A stretch of 64,000 nt of DNA from Methanoregula sp. (GCA_030651815.1 JAUSBW010000022.1:1-64000), one strand, 5' to 3'; shown: positions 16,028 through 25,430, numbered from the stretch's first letter. A program made the numbers and translations. The notes: a model not told the origin generated them from the letters alone.

Positions 16028-17164
16028 TTACCCAGCCTCCGAAGTGTTGAGAGCAGTTTCTGACCATTCGATCAGTTTCTTCTTCAGTTCCTCTTTTGAG
16101 GGCAGGTAGAGTTGATACTGGGAAGCGTAGATGTTCGCATTCTCCGGCAGGGTAAGTTTAACGAGGGCATCGTTCTTTGTCTTGCAGAGGATCATGCCAA
16201 TGGTAGGGTTCTCATCGTCGAGTTTTACCTCGCGGTTGTAATAATTGACGTACATCTGCATCTGCCCGAGGTTCTCGTGCGTGAGTTTTCCGATCTTGAG
16301 GTCGATCAAGACATAGCACCGGAGGATGCGGTTGTAAAAGACGAGGTCCACATAGAAATGGTCGGCATCGAAGGTGAACCGTTTCTGCCGGGATTCGAAG
16401 AGAAATCCTTTGCCAAGTTCCAGGAGAAATATTTCCAGTTTGTCGATGATGGCGGATTCGAGATCGCTCTCGGAGTAGTGTAAATTCTCATCAAGCCCGA
16501 GGAATTCGAGAACATAGGGATCTTTGAGCACGTCCTGCGGATTTCCGATGATCTGTCCTTTATCTGCAAGGGCTTTTACTCCTTTTTTATCCCGGCTGAG
16601 TGCGAGTCGTTCATAGATTCCGGAGTTGAACTGCCGTTTGAGTTCGGAGAGCGACCACTGGTTTTGTTGGGATTCGATCTCGTAAAACCGGCGCTCATCC
16701 CGTTTGTCGATATTCATGAGGAAGAGGTAGTGCGACCAGCTGAGGGTGAAGGCAGGTGTGAATTGGGCAGACAGTGTTTGCCCAATTGGAGTTTCTGTCG
16801 GTGTTTTGGCCGGCAATTGCGCAGACAGTGTTTGCGCAATTTGCGGAGTTACGTCGTGGTATTCAAGATAAAACCGGCGTATATACTCAAGATTTCTTTT
16901 CGAAAACCCGCGTCCGAGCTCTTCGGTCAAGCGGTGTGAGAGTTCTTTCAATATTCGTTCACCATATCCCGCCCGACTGCTTCCCTTCTGCTCATACTCC
17001 ACGATCCGCCGGCCAATCTCGAAGTTGGTGACGACCTGCAGGGTGTTGACGTTCTGTGCAGCAGTCCGTCGTGCGCTTTGCACCAGATCCCGGATTTCTT
17101 TGATGAGGGGGAGGAGGGGTTCTCCGGGTGACGGACTTTTGGATTTTTCGGGTTTTTCTGGCAT
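16028..17164 (-). CDS. DUF1016 / YhcG-family PDDEXK nuclease
   Basis: A 378-residue protein with the DUF1016 N-terminal domain (IKEIRDLVQSARRTAAQNVN, FEIGRRIVEYEQKGSSRAGY) and the C-terminal PDDEXK nuclease domain. The nuclease core is FYVDLVFYNRILRCYVLIDL then KIGKLTHENLGQMQMYVNYY, with the Asp and DxK catalytic pattern. A linker at about 107-135 repeats QTLSAQ twice. Proteins of this family are common in defence islands near restriction-modification genes. It lies between the NERD gene and tail copy B. Confidence 0.88.
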   Translation of the reverse strand: MPEKPEKSKSPSPGEPLLPLIKEIRDLVQSARRTAAQNVNTLQVVTNFEIGRRIVEYEQKGSSRAGYGERILKELSHRLTEELGRGFSKRNLEYIRRFYLEYHDVTPQIAQTLSAQLPAKTPTETPIGQTLSAQFTPAFTLSWSHYLFLMNIDKRDERRFYEIESQQNQWSLSELKRQFNSGIYERLALSRDKKGVKALADKGQIIGNPQDVLKDPYVLEFLGLDENLHYSESDLESAIIDKLEIFLLELGKGFLFESRQKRFTFDADHFYVDLVFYNRILRCYVLIDLKIGKLTHENLGQMQMYVNYYNREVKLDDENPTIGMILCKTKNDALVKLTLPENANIYASQYQLYLPSKEELKKKLIEWSETALNTSEAG

Positions 17165-17456
17165 TTTTTTATCTCCTCACTTGCGGTTTTTTTAATCTGC
17201 TAACGCAGTGCGACGTTATGATCTCCCGAGTGTTTATCCTGAACAGGTAATTGGTTTTGAATCCTGCATCAAGCCATAGGGAACATGCGGCGGGCATCTG
17301 GACTTACTACTGAGTTAGGGTTCTCTTCCTTTTTCTGGTTGTTGCTCTTGCTGGGGGAGACCTCCCGATGCTTTGAGTGAAACCGGTATTACACAGGGAG
17401 CGGTTGCGTATCTTTTGTTTTTTTAGAGGGCTACCTATGAGCATCATCGTGAGAAG

Positions 17457-18461
17457 TTAATTTACTTCACGACAGGGAATTAACCGAATCAGTTTATGGA
17501 TGGCATCTTCTGATAAGGTATTTTCCCGGGAAGTGATGTATCCACATAGCCGGTGAGGTGTGACAACATCGATATATTTGTCAATCCTTATGCCGGGCTG
17601 CTGGCCGTGCAGAGAGACTACCACACTTCGTATTTTTGGCGCATTTCCAAATAACCCGTAGCTGTCTTTCAGGTAATACCAGAGTGCATAGTTTGCACGT
17701 TGTACCTGGTGTGCCAGATCATCAGATTTTTTTCCGATGTCGGAAGTTTTCCAGTTTTTGGTTTCCAGTAAAATGATCCCTGTAGGCCCTATTACCAGGT
17801 GATCGATCTGGCTGGTTTTGATGTGTTCATTTCTTTTCTTCCAGTAAATGTATTTATTGAAGTGAAGGTTGACATCATTCAAAACATGGTATTCATCGGG
17901 TAACCGGGAGAGGACACTGATAACGTGCTCCTCTCCTTTTGCCCCGATCAGGAACGAGATATTTTCGGTTATGAATTTTTGATTGGAGATGACATTGTTG
18001 CATTCGTTTTTGATCACATACGGTTTGTTGGTGATGAGACTTGCCTTTCGGGATTGAACATTATGCAATTCTCTTGATATATGCGAGAGGGGACCGTGTA
18101 TCCTGTGTGATCTCAACGAACGTGCAATCCAATGTTGTACTTTGTATCCCAGAAATCTGATGACATTCTCAGTATTTTCGATCTTTGTTTTGATTTCGTT
18201 GATATTCCCGTCCACCTCTACGGTGCGAATGGCGATACTTTCCCGTAGTTGGCTGTCGAGCCGAACTTCATTATTGCCTAAGCTGAGAATCATCTCGTCC
18301 TGTTGTTGCTGAACGGTGATTTGAGTCTCGGCGAGGATTGCCTCGTAATTGCTATGAAAATGATCGATGTCTTCCAGGGTCGCCAGTTTTTTCCTGTTGA
18401 TGGGCTTAGTTCCGTTCAATAGATAGCGGGTGCTGCCGGAGATTCCGTGGATTTTTGCCAT
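17457..18461 (-). CDS. NERD-domain nuclease-like protein
   Basis: The protein of 334 residues has a long helical N-terminal half (about 1-170) and a C-terminal NERD domain: EEHVISVLSRLPDEYHVLND, then QIDHLVIGPTGIILLETKNW, where the D and ExK positions resemble a restriction-endonuclease-like active site. The substrate is unknown; NERD proteins are thought to act in DNA processing or defence. It is 30 bp downstream of the type IIG gene and in the same orientation. The 292 bp after it (17165-17456) hold no gene that I can see. Confidence 0.8.
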   Translation of the reverse strand: MAKIHGISGSTRYLLNGTKPINRKKLATLEDIDHFHSNYEAILAETQITVQQQQDEMILSLGNNEVRLDSQLRESIAIRTVEVDGNINEIKTKIENTENVIRFLGYKVQHWIARSLRSHRIHGPLSHISRELHNVQSRKASLITNKPYVIKNECNNVISNQKFITENISFLIGAKGEEHVISVLSRLPDEYHVLNDVNLHFNKYIYWKKRNEHIKTSQIDHLVIGPTGIILLETKNWKTSDIGKKSDDLAHQVQRANYALWYYLKDSYGLFGNAPKIRSVVVSLHGQQPGIRIDKYIDVVTPHRLCGYITSRENTLSEDAIHKLIRLIPCREVN

Positions 18462-18491
18462 TGCATTTCCTTTCCTTTTTTCTGTGTCGTA

Positions 18492-21400
18492 TTAGTGAGA
18501 TGAGCCTTCGACAATCGCAATCTCCTCCTCAGTCAGCCCGTAGAGATCGTACACCAACTTGTCAATCGCCGCATCCGTCGCCTCAACCTGCCGGGACAGC
18601 AGCGTCTTCTCGTGATCGAGGGTGGCGTCCTGCAACTTTTTATTTAACTCCAGCATCTGCGTGACGAGCGCGACCATGCGATCGTGGTGGGCTTTGTCTG
18701 CGGGGTTATTTGGATCAAACTTAGGAATTGGAAATTCTTCTAAAGTATTTGTGTTAATTTTTGGAAACGCAGCTCTGTCGAGATTTACATTTTTTGATTT
18801 TATGTAAGCACCGCATGTATTGGATGCCAAAATCCCTAAGAAAAATAAAATATCAGGTCTTTCAATATTTTTTGGGAGTAGTGAAATAACATCTGTATTG
18901 CAAATATATTCTTCATCAATAAATGTTACATCTAATCGGTCTTTTGAAACAATTCTTTGAACTAAAATTCGTGATCCAACGAAGATATCATGATTCCTTG
19001 GAGCTGCAAGATTCACTCCATATTTTATCCAATCATTTTCCCATTTATAATAGTACCTTTTTATGTTTCTTGCTCGTAGTAATGGTTTGTATGTATCATC
19101 TAATTTCTTCTCTGCATCAAAAATTTTATTTTTCATCATATTTTTTGTCTGATGCGGAACACCTTTTCCTTCTTCATAAGGTTTCATTCCAAATTTAAAA
19201 TTGAAAAAATTCTTCAAAAAATCTTGCCCCTCCAATTTTAAGGGATTTTGGAATGAGATGGATATTATCTGATCAGAAGATGTTATCAAATAATTAGTAT
19301 CAAATGAAAAAGTTTCATTAATAATTGCATGAAGTCTTTCATTTATTGTTTTAAACATCCGATTAATACAACAAATACGAACCTCTTTTGGAAAAACAAT
19401 CTTCACTGCCTTTTCTAATACCAAAATTAAGGTATCAACAGTTGCATTTTCAAAAACCTTGTACACATTAAGGATTTCATTAACATTATTTTCAATAATC
19501 ACAAAATTTCGTAATTTGTTATCATATTTTGTCGAGAGCCAATAATTCGGGATAATCATCCCGAATAGCCCATTAATTTTAAGTAATTTTATTCCTTTCT
19601 CCACGAATAGTCCATAGGTATTAATCTGATATTCAACGGTCGAATATCGATTTTCAAAATATTCTTTACTAAGTTCATCAACTCTTCCTTCTCTTGATTG
19701 AATATACGGCGGATTCCCAATCACCGCATCGAACCCACCCGCCGCCATCGCCGGCGCAAATTCCTTTGACCAGTCAAACGGGTTGATCCGCTTCACTTCC
19801 TCGCCCGGCATCTCCGGCGTCAAAATGTCCCAGCCAATCAACGAGTTCCCGCACTTGATATTCTGGTGCAGCGAGGGCAGTGCCCGTTCCGCGAAGAGTT
19901 TGAGCTGCTTGTCGATGTTCTCCTCGTTCTCCTCTTCGAGCACTTTCAACAGGAGCGAGAGTTTCGTTACCTCGACTGCCTGCGTATCGATGTCCACGCC
20001 GAAAATGTTGTTTAAGAGAATGCGTTTCTTCTCGACAGTCGTAAGCCGCCAGTCGCTCCGCGTCCGGGTGGCGTCGCCGCTCGTGCCGGCCTTGTATATC
20101 GGAAGATCGACCTGTGAGAGTTTCTTCTTGCCACGCGGTGCGGCTTCGGGCAGGAGGGCGAGGACGGCCGGGTCGGTCACGGATCTCTTATCGATGAAGA
20201 CCGGGACGAGATTTTCGATGTACCAGTCGCGGTGCCAGTCGAGGAGGAACTGGTATGCCCCGATCAGGAACGAGCCGGAGCCGCACGCGGGATCGAGGAC
20301 GCGGAGCTTCGCCACATCGCGGGGGGTCTTGTCCTTCGTGAGTTCGCCTACAGTGTGCTTCACGATGTATTCCACGATATACTGCGGCGTGTAGAAGACC
20401 CCGCCTGCCTTCTTCACTTCCGGTTTGTATTCCACCTTTGCCTGGTGGCCATCCGTGAGCCGGATCACTTTGCCGAGGAACTGCTCGTACACGTGACCGA
20501 GGATCTCTGGCGGGATGACCGAGAACAGGTACGGGGTTTCCGGATAGTAGAGCCGTTTGATGATCCCTTTGAGCACCTTGTCGTCGATGGTTAGTGAGAG
20601 GGAGAGGGTGTCGGGCATCTCGTCCCAGTCCGGTTCCTTCTCGAAATGGAAGAGCCCGGAATTGTACTTCGCATCTGCCTCACGGAAGTGTTCGCAGAGC
20701 CGGGCATAGACCTGCTCGCCTTCGAGCAGCTTATGGAGCGTTGCGTACTCCTCGATCCCCCGGTCCTCGCAGATCCGCAGGAAGATGATCCGGTCGATAG
20801 TCCGCTGGACAACCGTGTTCAGTTCATCTACCGAAAGCGCGGGGTTGCGGAGGGCGAGGTTCTTTGCCAGCGCATCCCGCCATGACTCGATCTCAGTCAG
20901 GATATCGTCATCCACCGTCGCCGTCCCTTTCTTGCCCTTATGAGACCCGGCATACTTGTCAAACGATCCTTTCAGGATGCTCTCCTGCGAGAAGACCGAA
21001 ACGAGATACTCCCACTTTTCAGGAATCTCCCTGTACGTGAAATACTCGATCCGTCCCTTGGCGGCATTGTCCCCGTTCCCTGGCTTGATCGTGCAGTCAT
21101 AGACCGCAAACTCCTCAAAATTAGTCAAAATGGAGAGAGGCAGTTTGGCGTTCCATGCGTACCGGCGCAGCTGGAGCGCGGAATCGGCATCATCCTTGAT
21201 CCGCACGGACGGCTTTTTGGTCTCGACAATGAACTTCCGGATGCCCCCGATGCGAAACGTGTAATCAAAAAAATAGGTTGTCCCGCGAATCCGGATCGGT
21301 TCTTCGTGCAGCACTTCACGATAGGCTTCCGAATGTCCCTTGTTGTTGTTCACATCCCAGCCCAATGCATGGAAGAACGGATCGGTGAAATCCTGGCGGA

Positions 21401-21497
21401 GCTGGGTTTCGTTGTATTTCTCCTGCCCGCGAATGTAGGCATCGCGATGGAATGTGTACTTGTCAACAAGGGGCTGGATCGTTTCGGGGACTGCCAT
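18492..21497 (-). CDS. Type IIG restriction-modification enzyme (Eco57I-like)
   Basis: One 1001-residue chain combines restriction and adenine methylation. The N-terminal PDDEXK region is TYFFDYTFRIGGIRKFIVET plus KKPS (about 67-90). The methylase has motif I LDPACGSGSFLIGAYQFL (about 400-417) and motif IV FDAVIGNPPYIQ (about 589-600). The C-terminal TaqI-like recognition domain ends in a coiled segment with DKAHHDRMVALVTQMLELNK and LVYDLYGLTEEEIAIVEG. Bases 18720-19700, the part after motif IV, are strikingly AT-rich compared with the rest. The last ~90 codons are copied elsewhere in the island (copies B-G). It appears intact. Confidence 0.92.
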   Translation of the reverse strand: MAVPETIQPLVDKYTFHRDAYIRGQEKYNETQLRQDFTDPFFHALGWDVNNNKGHSEAYREVLHEEPIRIRGTTYFFDYTFRIGGIRKFIVETKKPSVRIKDDADSALQLRRYAWNAKLPLSILTNFEEFAVYDCTIKPGNGDNAAKGRIEYFTYREIPEKWEYLVSVFSQESILKGSFDKYAGSHKGKKGTATVDDDILTEIESWRDALAKNLALRNPALSVDELNTVVQRTIDRIIFLRICEDRGIEEYATLHKLLEGEQVYARLCEHFREADAKYNSGLFHFEKEPDWDEMPDTLSLSLTIDDKVLKGIIKRLYYPETPYLFSVIPPEILGHVYEQFLGKVIRLTDGHQAKVEYKPEVKKAGGVFYTPQYIVEYIVKHTVGELTKDKTPRDVAKLRVLDPACGSGSFLIGAYQFLLDWHRDWYIENLVPVFIDKRSVTDPAVLALLPEAAPRGKKKLSQVDLPIYKAGTSGDATRTRSDWRLTTVEKKRILLNNIFGVDIDTQAVEVTKLSLLLKVLEEENEENIDKQLKLFAERALPSLHQNIKCGNSLIGWDILTPEMPGEEVKRINPFDWSKEFAPAMAAGGFDAVIGNPPYIQSREGRVDELSKEYFENRYSTVEYQINTYGLFVEKGIKLLKINGLFGMIIPNYWLSTKYDNKLRNFVIIENNVNEILNVYKVFENATVDTLILVLEKAVKIVFPKEVRICCINRMFKTINERLHAIINETFSFDTNYLITSSDQIISISFQNPLKLEGQDFLKNFFNFKFGMKPYEEGKGVPHQTKNMMKNKIFDAEKKLDDTYKPLLRARNIKRYYYKWENDWIKYGVNLAAPRNHDIFVGSRILVQRIVSKDRLDVTFIDEEYICNTDVISLLPKNIERPDILFFLGILASNTCGAYIKSKNVNLDRAAFPKINTNTLEEFPIPKFDPNNPADKAHHDRMVALVTQMLELNKKLQDATLDHEKTLLSRQVEATDAAIDKLVYDLYGLTEEEIAIVEGSSH

Positions 21498-21554
21498 TAT
21501 CTGTTATTAATAATCACAAGAGATTAAACGTGCTGAAACGGTTCTCTAAAAAAA

Positions 21555-21745
21555 ATAATTTTCAACCAGACTCTGCTCCAAAATAATTAACCAAACCTTG
21601 ACTGAAAAATGTTAACCGTACCTTACTTGAAAATTTTCAATCAAACCTTGATTAAAAAATTTCAACCGACCCCACTACCCCTGCTCAAAAATTTTCGATC
21701 GCGAGCACGATCGCGTTTGAAAATTGTTTCCGGATCAACCGTACC
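21555..21745. repeat. Degenerate short tandem repeat
   Basis: About seven imperfect units of 25-35 bp, each built as TTTCAACC/TTAACC, then ACCTTGA-like sequence, then GAAAAAT. The last units contain two copies of CGATCGCG around AGCA. The pattern could be a protein binding array or a decayed satellite. It lies 60-250 bp upstream of the type IIG start, so a regulatory role is possible. Confidence 0.5.
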
Positions 21746-21794
21746 CCACTCTCATTGTTTATGAGCAATCGCTGACCCGGGCATCCTATTCCTC

Positions 21795-22400
21795 GTCTGA
21801 AACTACGTCAGTATGCGACGAGAGATTTCTTCACTTTTACCCCCAAAACAGGCCTTTCTTTCCCTTTTCACCTGCTTTAGCCCATCCGGCAAGCGATCGT
21901 CAATCCAATTGAGCCCATTTGAGCACTTTTCAGAGCCCGAAATATGCCGTATCCAGCCTAACGGGGCGCAATATGCGATTTTCAGAAAACATATAGCTCC
22001 ATTTTTCGCGAATTAGACACTTTTTGGGTGCCGGGACTCTTTATGGGAAGGGGGTCTCCGACGGAGAAGTGAGTTTAGGATATCTATACTCATCCTCGTT
22101 AGATCTCACACCCCCCAATCCCCAAAATCCACGTCGGTATCCTACGAGGGAATTCCCGAACCCGACCCCCAAAACAGGCCTTCCTTTCACTTTCCACCTA
22201 CTTCATCCCATCCGGCACACGATCGGCCCTCCAAAAGCGTCTATTAGCGCCCTTTTTTGAGCCTGATTTATGCCGAATTAAGCCAAACAGGGCCTATTTT
22301 GAGGTTTTAAAAAATATATGTACCGTAATTCCGCGAAAATGGCATGAAATTGAGGTCGGAACTCCCTTTCCGGAAGAGGTTCTCCGACGGAGAAACGGGT
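21795..22400. repeat. Two tandem copies of a 326-bp imperfect repeat
   Basis: Three separate anchors recur exactly 326 bp apart: ACGTC(A/G)GTAT at 21805 and 22131, AAAACAGGCC at 21845 and 22171, and TCTCCGACGGAGAA at 22055 and 22381. Sequence between them is similar but clearly diverged. Each unit ends with the hairpin-forming TCTCC-GAC-GGAGA. A third, more decayed unit may follow. No coding capacity is shared by the two units. Confidence 0.75.
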
Positions 22401-22734
22401 TGGATGAAATGCAGGTCTCTTAGTGTCTGTGACTTGGATTGCATGTATCAATCCTGGAGATCCAGCACACCAACGTGTAATCCTGTCTCCCGGTAGACCA
22501 GTACTATTTGGCGCTCATTTCAGCCTCCTTTTGCCAATCCGGGGATCCTGTTTTTCCAGCAGGGGAATTGGTGTCCACGCCTTCTCAAAAGTCATTGAAA
22601 TGGGCGTATTTTTTGAAAAGAGGCAATTATATCAGGAATCAACCCTGCAATTCAGCCGCGTTCAAATCGCCCCTTTTTCCTTGCCACAGGTAAGACCCTG
22701 CAAACGAAAAGAACCCCTGTTTTTCAGATCTGGA

Positions 22735-23991
22735 TCATTCACCCAACAGCTGGCTCTTCTCTTCAAGCCGCTTACGGATCCCTTCTGAAGCGAGGTACCC
22801 GGTTGAGAATGCAGCCTGCAGATTGTATCCCCCGGTATCGCCATCGATATCCAGCACCTCGCCGGCAAAATAAAGCTTGGGAACAATTTTCGATTCCATG
22901 GTTTTCATGTTCACTCCCTCGAGTGCTACACCGCCCCGCGTTACCATGGCAACAGCAAAACCGCCCGGTGCGGTAACGGTCAAGGGAAATTCTGTGCAGT
23001 TCGTGACCAGTCGCGTTCGCTGTTCTGCGGAAAAATGATTACACTTGAGATCATCAGGAATATCGGATATCTTCAGGAGTTTCCGGTTAAGACGCTCCGG
23101 GATCGGGTATGCCGCAAGTATCGTACTGACCTGCCATGTCCGGTTTTCCTCTACACGCCGGGAAAGATCCGCTGTGAACTCCTCGCGCTTCATCGCTCCC
23201 ACAAACGATAGCTTGATCAGATCATCCGGAAGGATATTCCGCGATGCATCGAGAATGCCCGGGCCGGAAACGCCAAGGTGAGTGAAAAGAACATCTCCCT
23301 TATGCTCACCGATTTTTTTCCCGTCACGCCAGACCGTAAACGGCATCTGCTCAAATGAGATCCCGGCAAGCGCGGCAAACGGAAAATTCCGGATAAGGAG
23401 CGGGGTGAGGGCAGGTGCAGTTTCCGTGACCGGCTGTCCCAGCGATTCGCAGAACCGGTACCCGTCTCCGGTCGAACCCGTCTTTGGATAGGACCTTCCT
23501 CCGGTTGTAATAACAATCACCGTGGAGCGATAAGTTGCGCGGGGAGTCACAATTACGAATCCTTCAGCATGATGTGTGATGCCCGTAACCGGTTCACCGC
23601 AATGGATTTCAACCCCTCTCGTTTTGCATTCCTTAAGAAGGACTGCCAGCACATCAGAAGATTGCCGGGTTTCCGGAAACACCTTGCCGTTCTCCTCAGT
23701 CATCATCGAAAGGCAGCGCTCCTGAAAAAATGCGATGAGCGCTTTGTTCGTAAATGAAAAGAGTGCAGGTTTTAACCATTTCCCATGTTCGCCATAATGA
23801 GCAAGGAAATCCCGCATCTCACCGGCATGGGTGATATTACATTGGCCGGTACCCGAAAGCAGAAGTTTTTTCCCCGGCTCATCCATCTTTTCCAAAAGAA
23901 GAACCTTAAAGCCGGGTGCTGCTGCGTGAATTGCACAAAACAGTCCGGCAGGTCCTGCACCGATCACGCAAATATCATACTGCTCCATCAC
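22735..23991 (-). CDS. HI0933-like (BaiN-type) FAD-dependent oxidoreductase
   Basis: A 418-residue flavoprotein with the N-terminal dinucleotide-binding motif DICVIGAGPAGLFCAIHAA and the HI0933 signature KKLLLSGTGQCNITHAGE. Later segments TTGGRSYPKTGSTGDGYRFC, DVLFTHLGVSGPGILDASRN and the C-terminal LYFAGEVLDIDGDTGGYNLQ plus AAFSTG are typical of the family. The substrate of the archaeal members is unknown. Two ATGs (23991 and 23988) start it. It is divergent from cofE and upstream of the repeat region. Confidence 0.9.
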   Translation of the reverse strand: MMEQYDICVIGAGPAGLFCAIHAAAPGFKVLLLEKMDEPGKKLLLSGTGQCNITHAGEMRDFLAHYGEHGKWLKPALFSFTNKALIAFFQERCLSMMTEENGKVFPETRQSSDVLAVLLKECKTRGVEIHCGEPVTGITHHAEGFVIVTPRATYRSTVIVITTGGRSYPKTGSTGDGYRFCESLGQPVTETAPALTPLLIRNFPFAALAGISFEQMPFTVWRDGKKIGEHKGDVLFTHLGVSGPGILDASRNILPDDLIKLSFVGAMKREEFTADLSRRVEENRTWQVSTILAAYPIPERLNRKLLKISDIPDDLKCNHFSAEQRTRLVTNCTEFPLTVTAPGGFAVAMVTRGGVALEGVNMKTMESKIVPKLYFAGEVLDIDGDTGGYNLQAAFSTGYLASEGIRKRLEEKSQLLGE

Positions 23992-24066
23992 ACGAAATCC
24001 TCCATAGTAGTGCCACCCGCGTACATCTTGAAGTATTGCAAGGCCCGATAAAAAAGAATAATTGTG

Positions 24067-24351
24067 TTAGTGCGCGTGATGGCCCGGGACCCGTTTACGC
24101 AGCGCCTCTGCATAGTGGTGGCGCAGGTCAGCGGTTTCCTCAGGACTAAAATCCTTTTTCTTATTGGTATGGAGGTGTTTTTCCATCTGTTTAACGATAT
24201 GCTCGGCCTCGTGATAATCCTGAACCTCAAGATATACCGGCGCTTTTATCACTTCATGCGCATGTCCGCACTGCGGGCAGAGCTTCCAGCGCTGGAAATG
24301 ATCCACGTACGTAAACGTCCTGCATGAAGGGCACCGGATTATGAGGTACAT
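24067..24351 (-). CDS. Small zinc-ribbon protein (DUF1922-like)
   Basis: A 94-residue protein: MYLIIRCPSCRTFTYVDHFQ, then RWKLCPQCGHAHEVIKAPVY. The CPSC and CPQC pairs form a zinc ribbon like that of DUF1922 proteins of methanogens. The rest is a charged helix (HEAEHIVKQMEKHLHTNKKK) with a His-rich end. It lies between cofE (divergent) and the flavoprotein (same strand, 75 bp apart). The function is unknown. Confidence 0.7.
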   Translation of the reverse strand: MYLIIRCPSCRTFTYVDHFQRWKLCPQCGHAHEVIKAPVYLEVQDYHEAEHIVKQMEKHLHTNKKKDFSPEETADLRHHYAEALRKRVPGHHAH

Positions 24352-24525
24352 GGTAAAGATGTGTTGCGCGTTATCCTCTTAAAAATATATCGGCGTTTTT
24401 TTGAATTCGCCCGAACCGTATGTCATCTGCCTTTAACAATCCTGCTGGTGTGGTGAAGCTGGTATCTAAAAAACCCGGGTACGAAACGAAACTCCTATAT
24501 CGTCAGATCTTCTCATAGAGATGTT

Positions 24526-25278
24526 ATGGAAAATATTCAGGTCATGGGTGTGCAGGGGCTTCCTCTCATCCATGCGGGCGACGATATTGCTGCAATGATC
24601 TGCAAACGCATGCCTTTGCAGGAAGGAGATATCCTGTGCATTGCGTCGACAATCTATTCAAAAGCAAAAGGCTGCACGAAAAAACTCTCATCCATCACGC
24701 CCACTGAACGCGCCGAGCGTCTCGGGAAGCTGAATGGTGAAGATCCCCGTTTTGTCCAGGCCGTGCTCGATGCGTCTGCCGATATCATCATGGAGCACCC
24801 GTTCATCCTGTCAGAGATGGCGTTCGGTCACATCGGCGTCCGGGCCGGTGTTGACCAGAGCAACATTGAAGAGGGCATGGTCATTTTCCTGCCGCCCGAT
24901 CCGATGAAGTCTGCTAACGATCTGCGGGACGAGATAAAAAAGATCAGTGGCATGGATGTCGGTATTATCATCACCGACACCTGCGGGCGCTCATTCCGTC
25001 GCGGACAGACCGGCCACGCCATCGGGTGGAGTGGTTTTACTGCAATCAGGGATTTCCGGGGCGACTCGGACCTGTTCGGTCATGTGCTCAAGATCACTGA
25101 AGAGGCTGTGGCAGATGAGATCGCCGGTTTTGCCAACTTTGTGATGGGCGAGAGCAACAATGGCATTCCCGCAGTCGTTTTCCGCAACTGCCCGAAATGG
25201 ACAGGTCATGACAACCTGTATTTCAGGACAGATGAGGATATCTTCAAAAAAGTGTTGAAAAAGGAATGGAATCAGTAG
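24526..25278 (+). CDS. cofE: Coenzyme F420-0:L-glutamate ligase
   Basis: CofE adds glutamates to F420-0 with GTP, making the deazaflavin hydride carrier of methanogenesis. The 250 residues include GLPLIHAGDDIAAMI near the start, ASTIYSKAKGC, FILSEMAFGHIGVRAGVDQS and the metal/GTP-binding region IIITDTCGRSFRRGQTGHAI. The length is the family norm. A TATA-like sequence (AAAAATATAT) lies between it and the divergent zinc-ribbon gene, but on balance it is placed better for the latter. Its 3' end overlaps secG by 7 bp tail to tail. Confidence 0.96.
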   Translation: MENIQVMGVQGLPLIHAGDDIAAMICKRMPLQEGDILCIASTIYSKAKGCTKKLSSITPTERAERLGKLNGEDPRFVQAVLDASADIIMEHPFILSEMAFGHIGVRAGVDQSNIEEGMVIFLPPDPMKSANDLRDEIKKISGMDVGIIITDTCGRSFRRGQTGHAIGWSGFTAIRDFRGDSDLFGHVLKITEEAVADEIAGFANFVMGESNNGIPAVVFRNCPKWTGHDNLYFRTDEDIFKKVLKKEWNQ

Positions 25279-25430
25279 ATATAGTTCAATACCATGATGA
25301 CGATACCAACCCCGGCTGCTACTGCCATAACGGTAATGGGATCGATATAAATTGCCCGCCTGTCCTCGCTCTCATAATAGTTAACGAGACCTGCTGATGA
25401 GAGTAATCTTCCACCTTGCTTCTTTGCCAT
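25272..25430 (-). CDS. secG: Preprotein translocase Sec61-beta subunit
   Basis: A 52-residue protein, MAKKQGGRLLSSAGLVNYYE, then SEDRRAIYIDPITVMAVAAG and a single hydrophobic helix VGIVIMVLNYIY. This is the conserved form of archaeal Sec61-beta, the small tail-anchored subunit of the SecYE channel. It is easily missed because of its size. A TATA-like TATATATTC lies just upstream on the minus strand (about 25450-25460). It is convergent with, and overlaps, cofE by 7 bp. Confidence 0.93.
   Translation of the reverse strand: MAKKQGGRLLSSAGLVNYYESEDRRAIYIDPITVMAVAAGVGIVIMVLNYIY

Larger units (their letters stand above)
21498..22734. other. Gene-free, repeat-rich region next to the defence island
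   Basis: No convincing gene is present on either strand; the short open frames match no family I recognise. The region holds a degenerate short tandem repeat (21555-21745), two copies of a 326-bp unit (about 21795-22400), and hairpin motifs. From 22420 to 22734 sequence is unique or too decayed to align by eye. It separates the type IIG gene from the core genes and may contain the promoter of the whole array. Confidence 0.6.

Noticed and set aside
21660-21720. Replication origin signal at the CGATCGCG repeats
   Set aside because: No cdc6/orc1 gene is near and the repeats do not match the origin recognition boxes I know.
21555-21745. CRISPR array
   Set aside because: The repeats are degenerate, without constant repeat length or unique spacers, and there are no cas genes in the window.
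22024-22260. Short open frames in the repeat region
   Set aside because: They are Pro/Thr-rich, do not persist between the two 326-bp units and have no start signals, so the repeat is taken as non-coding.
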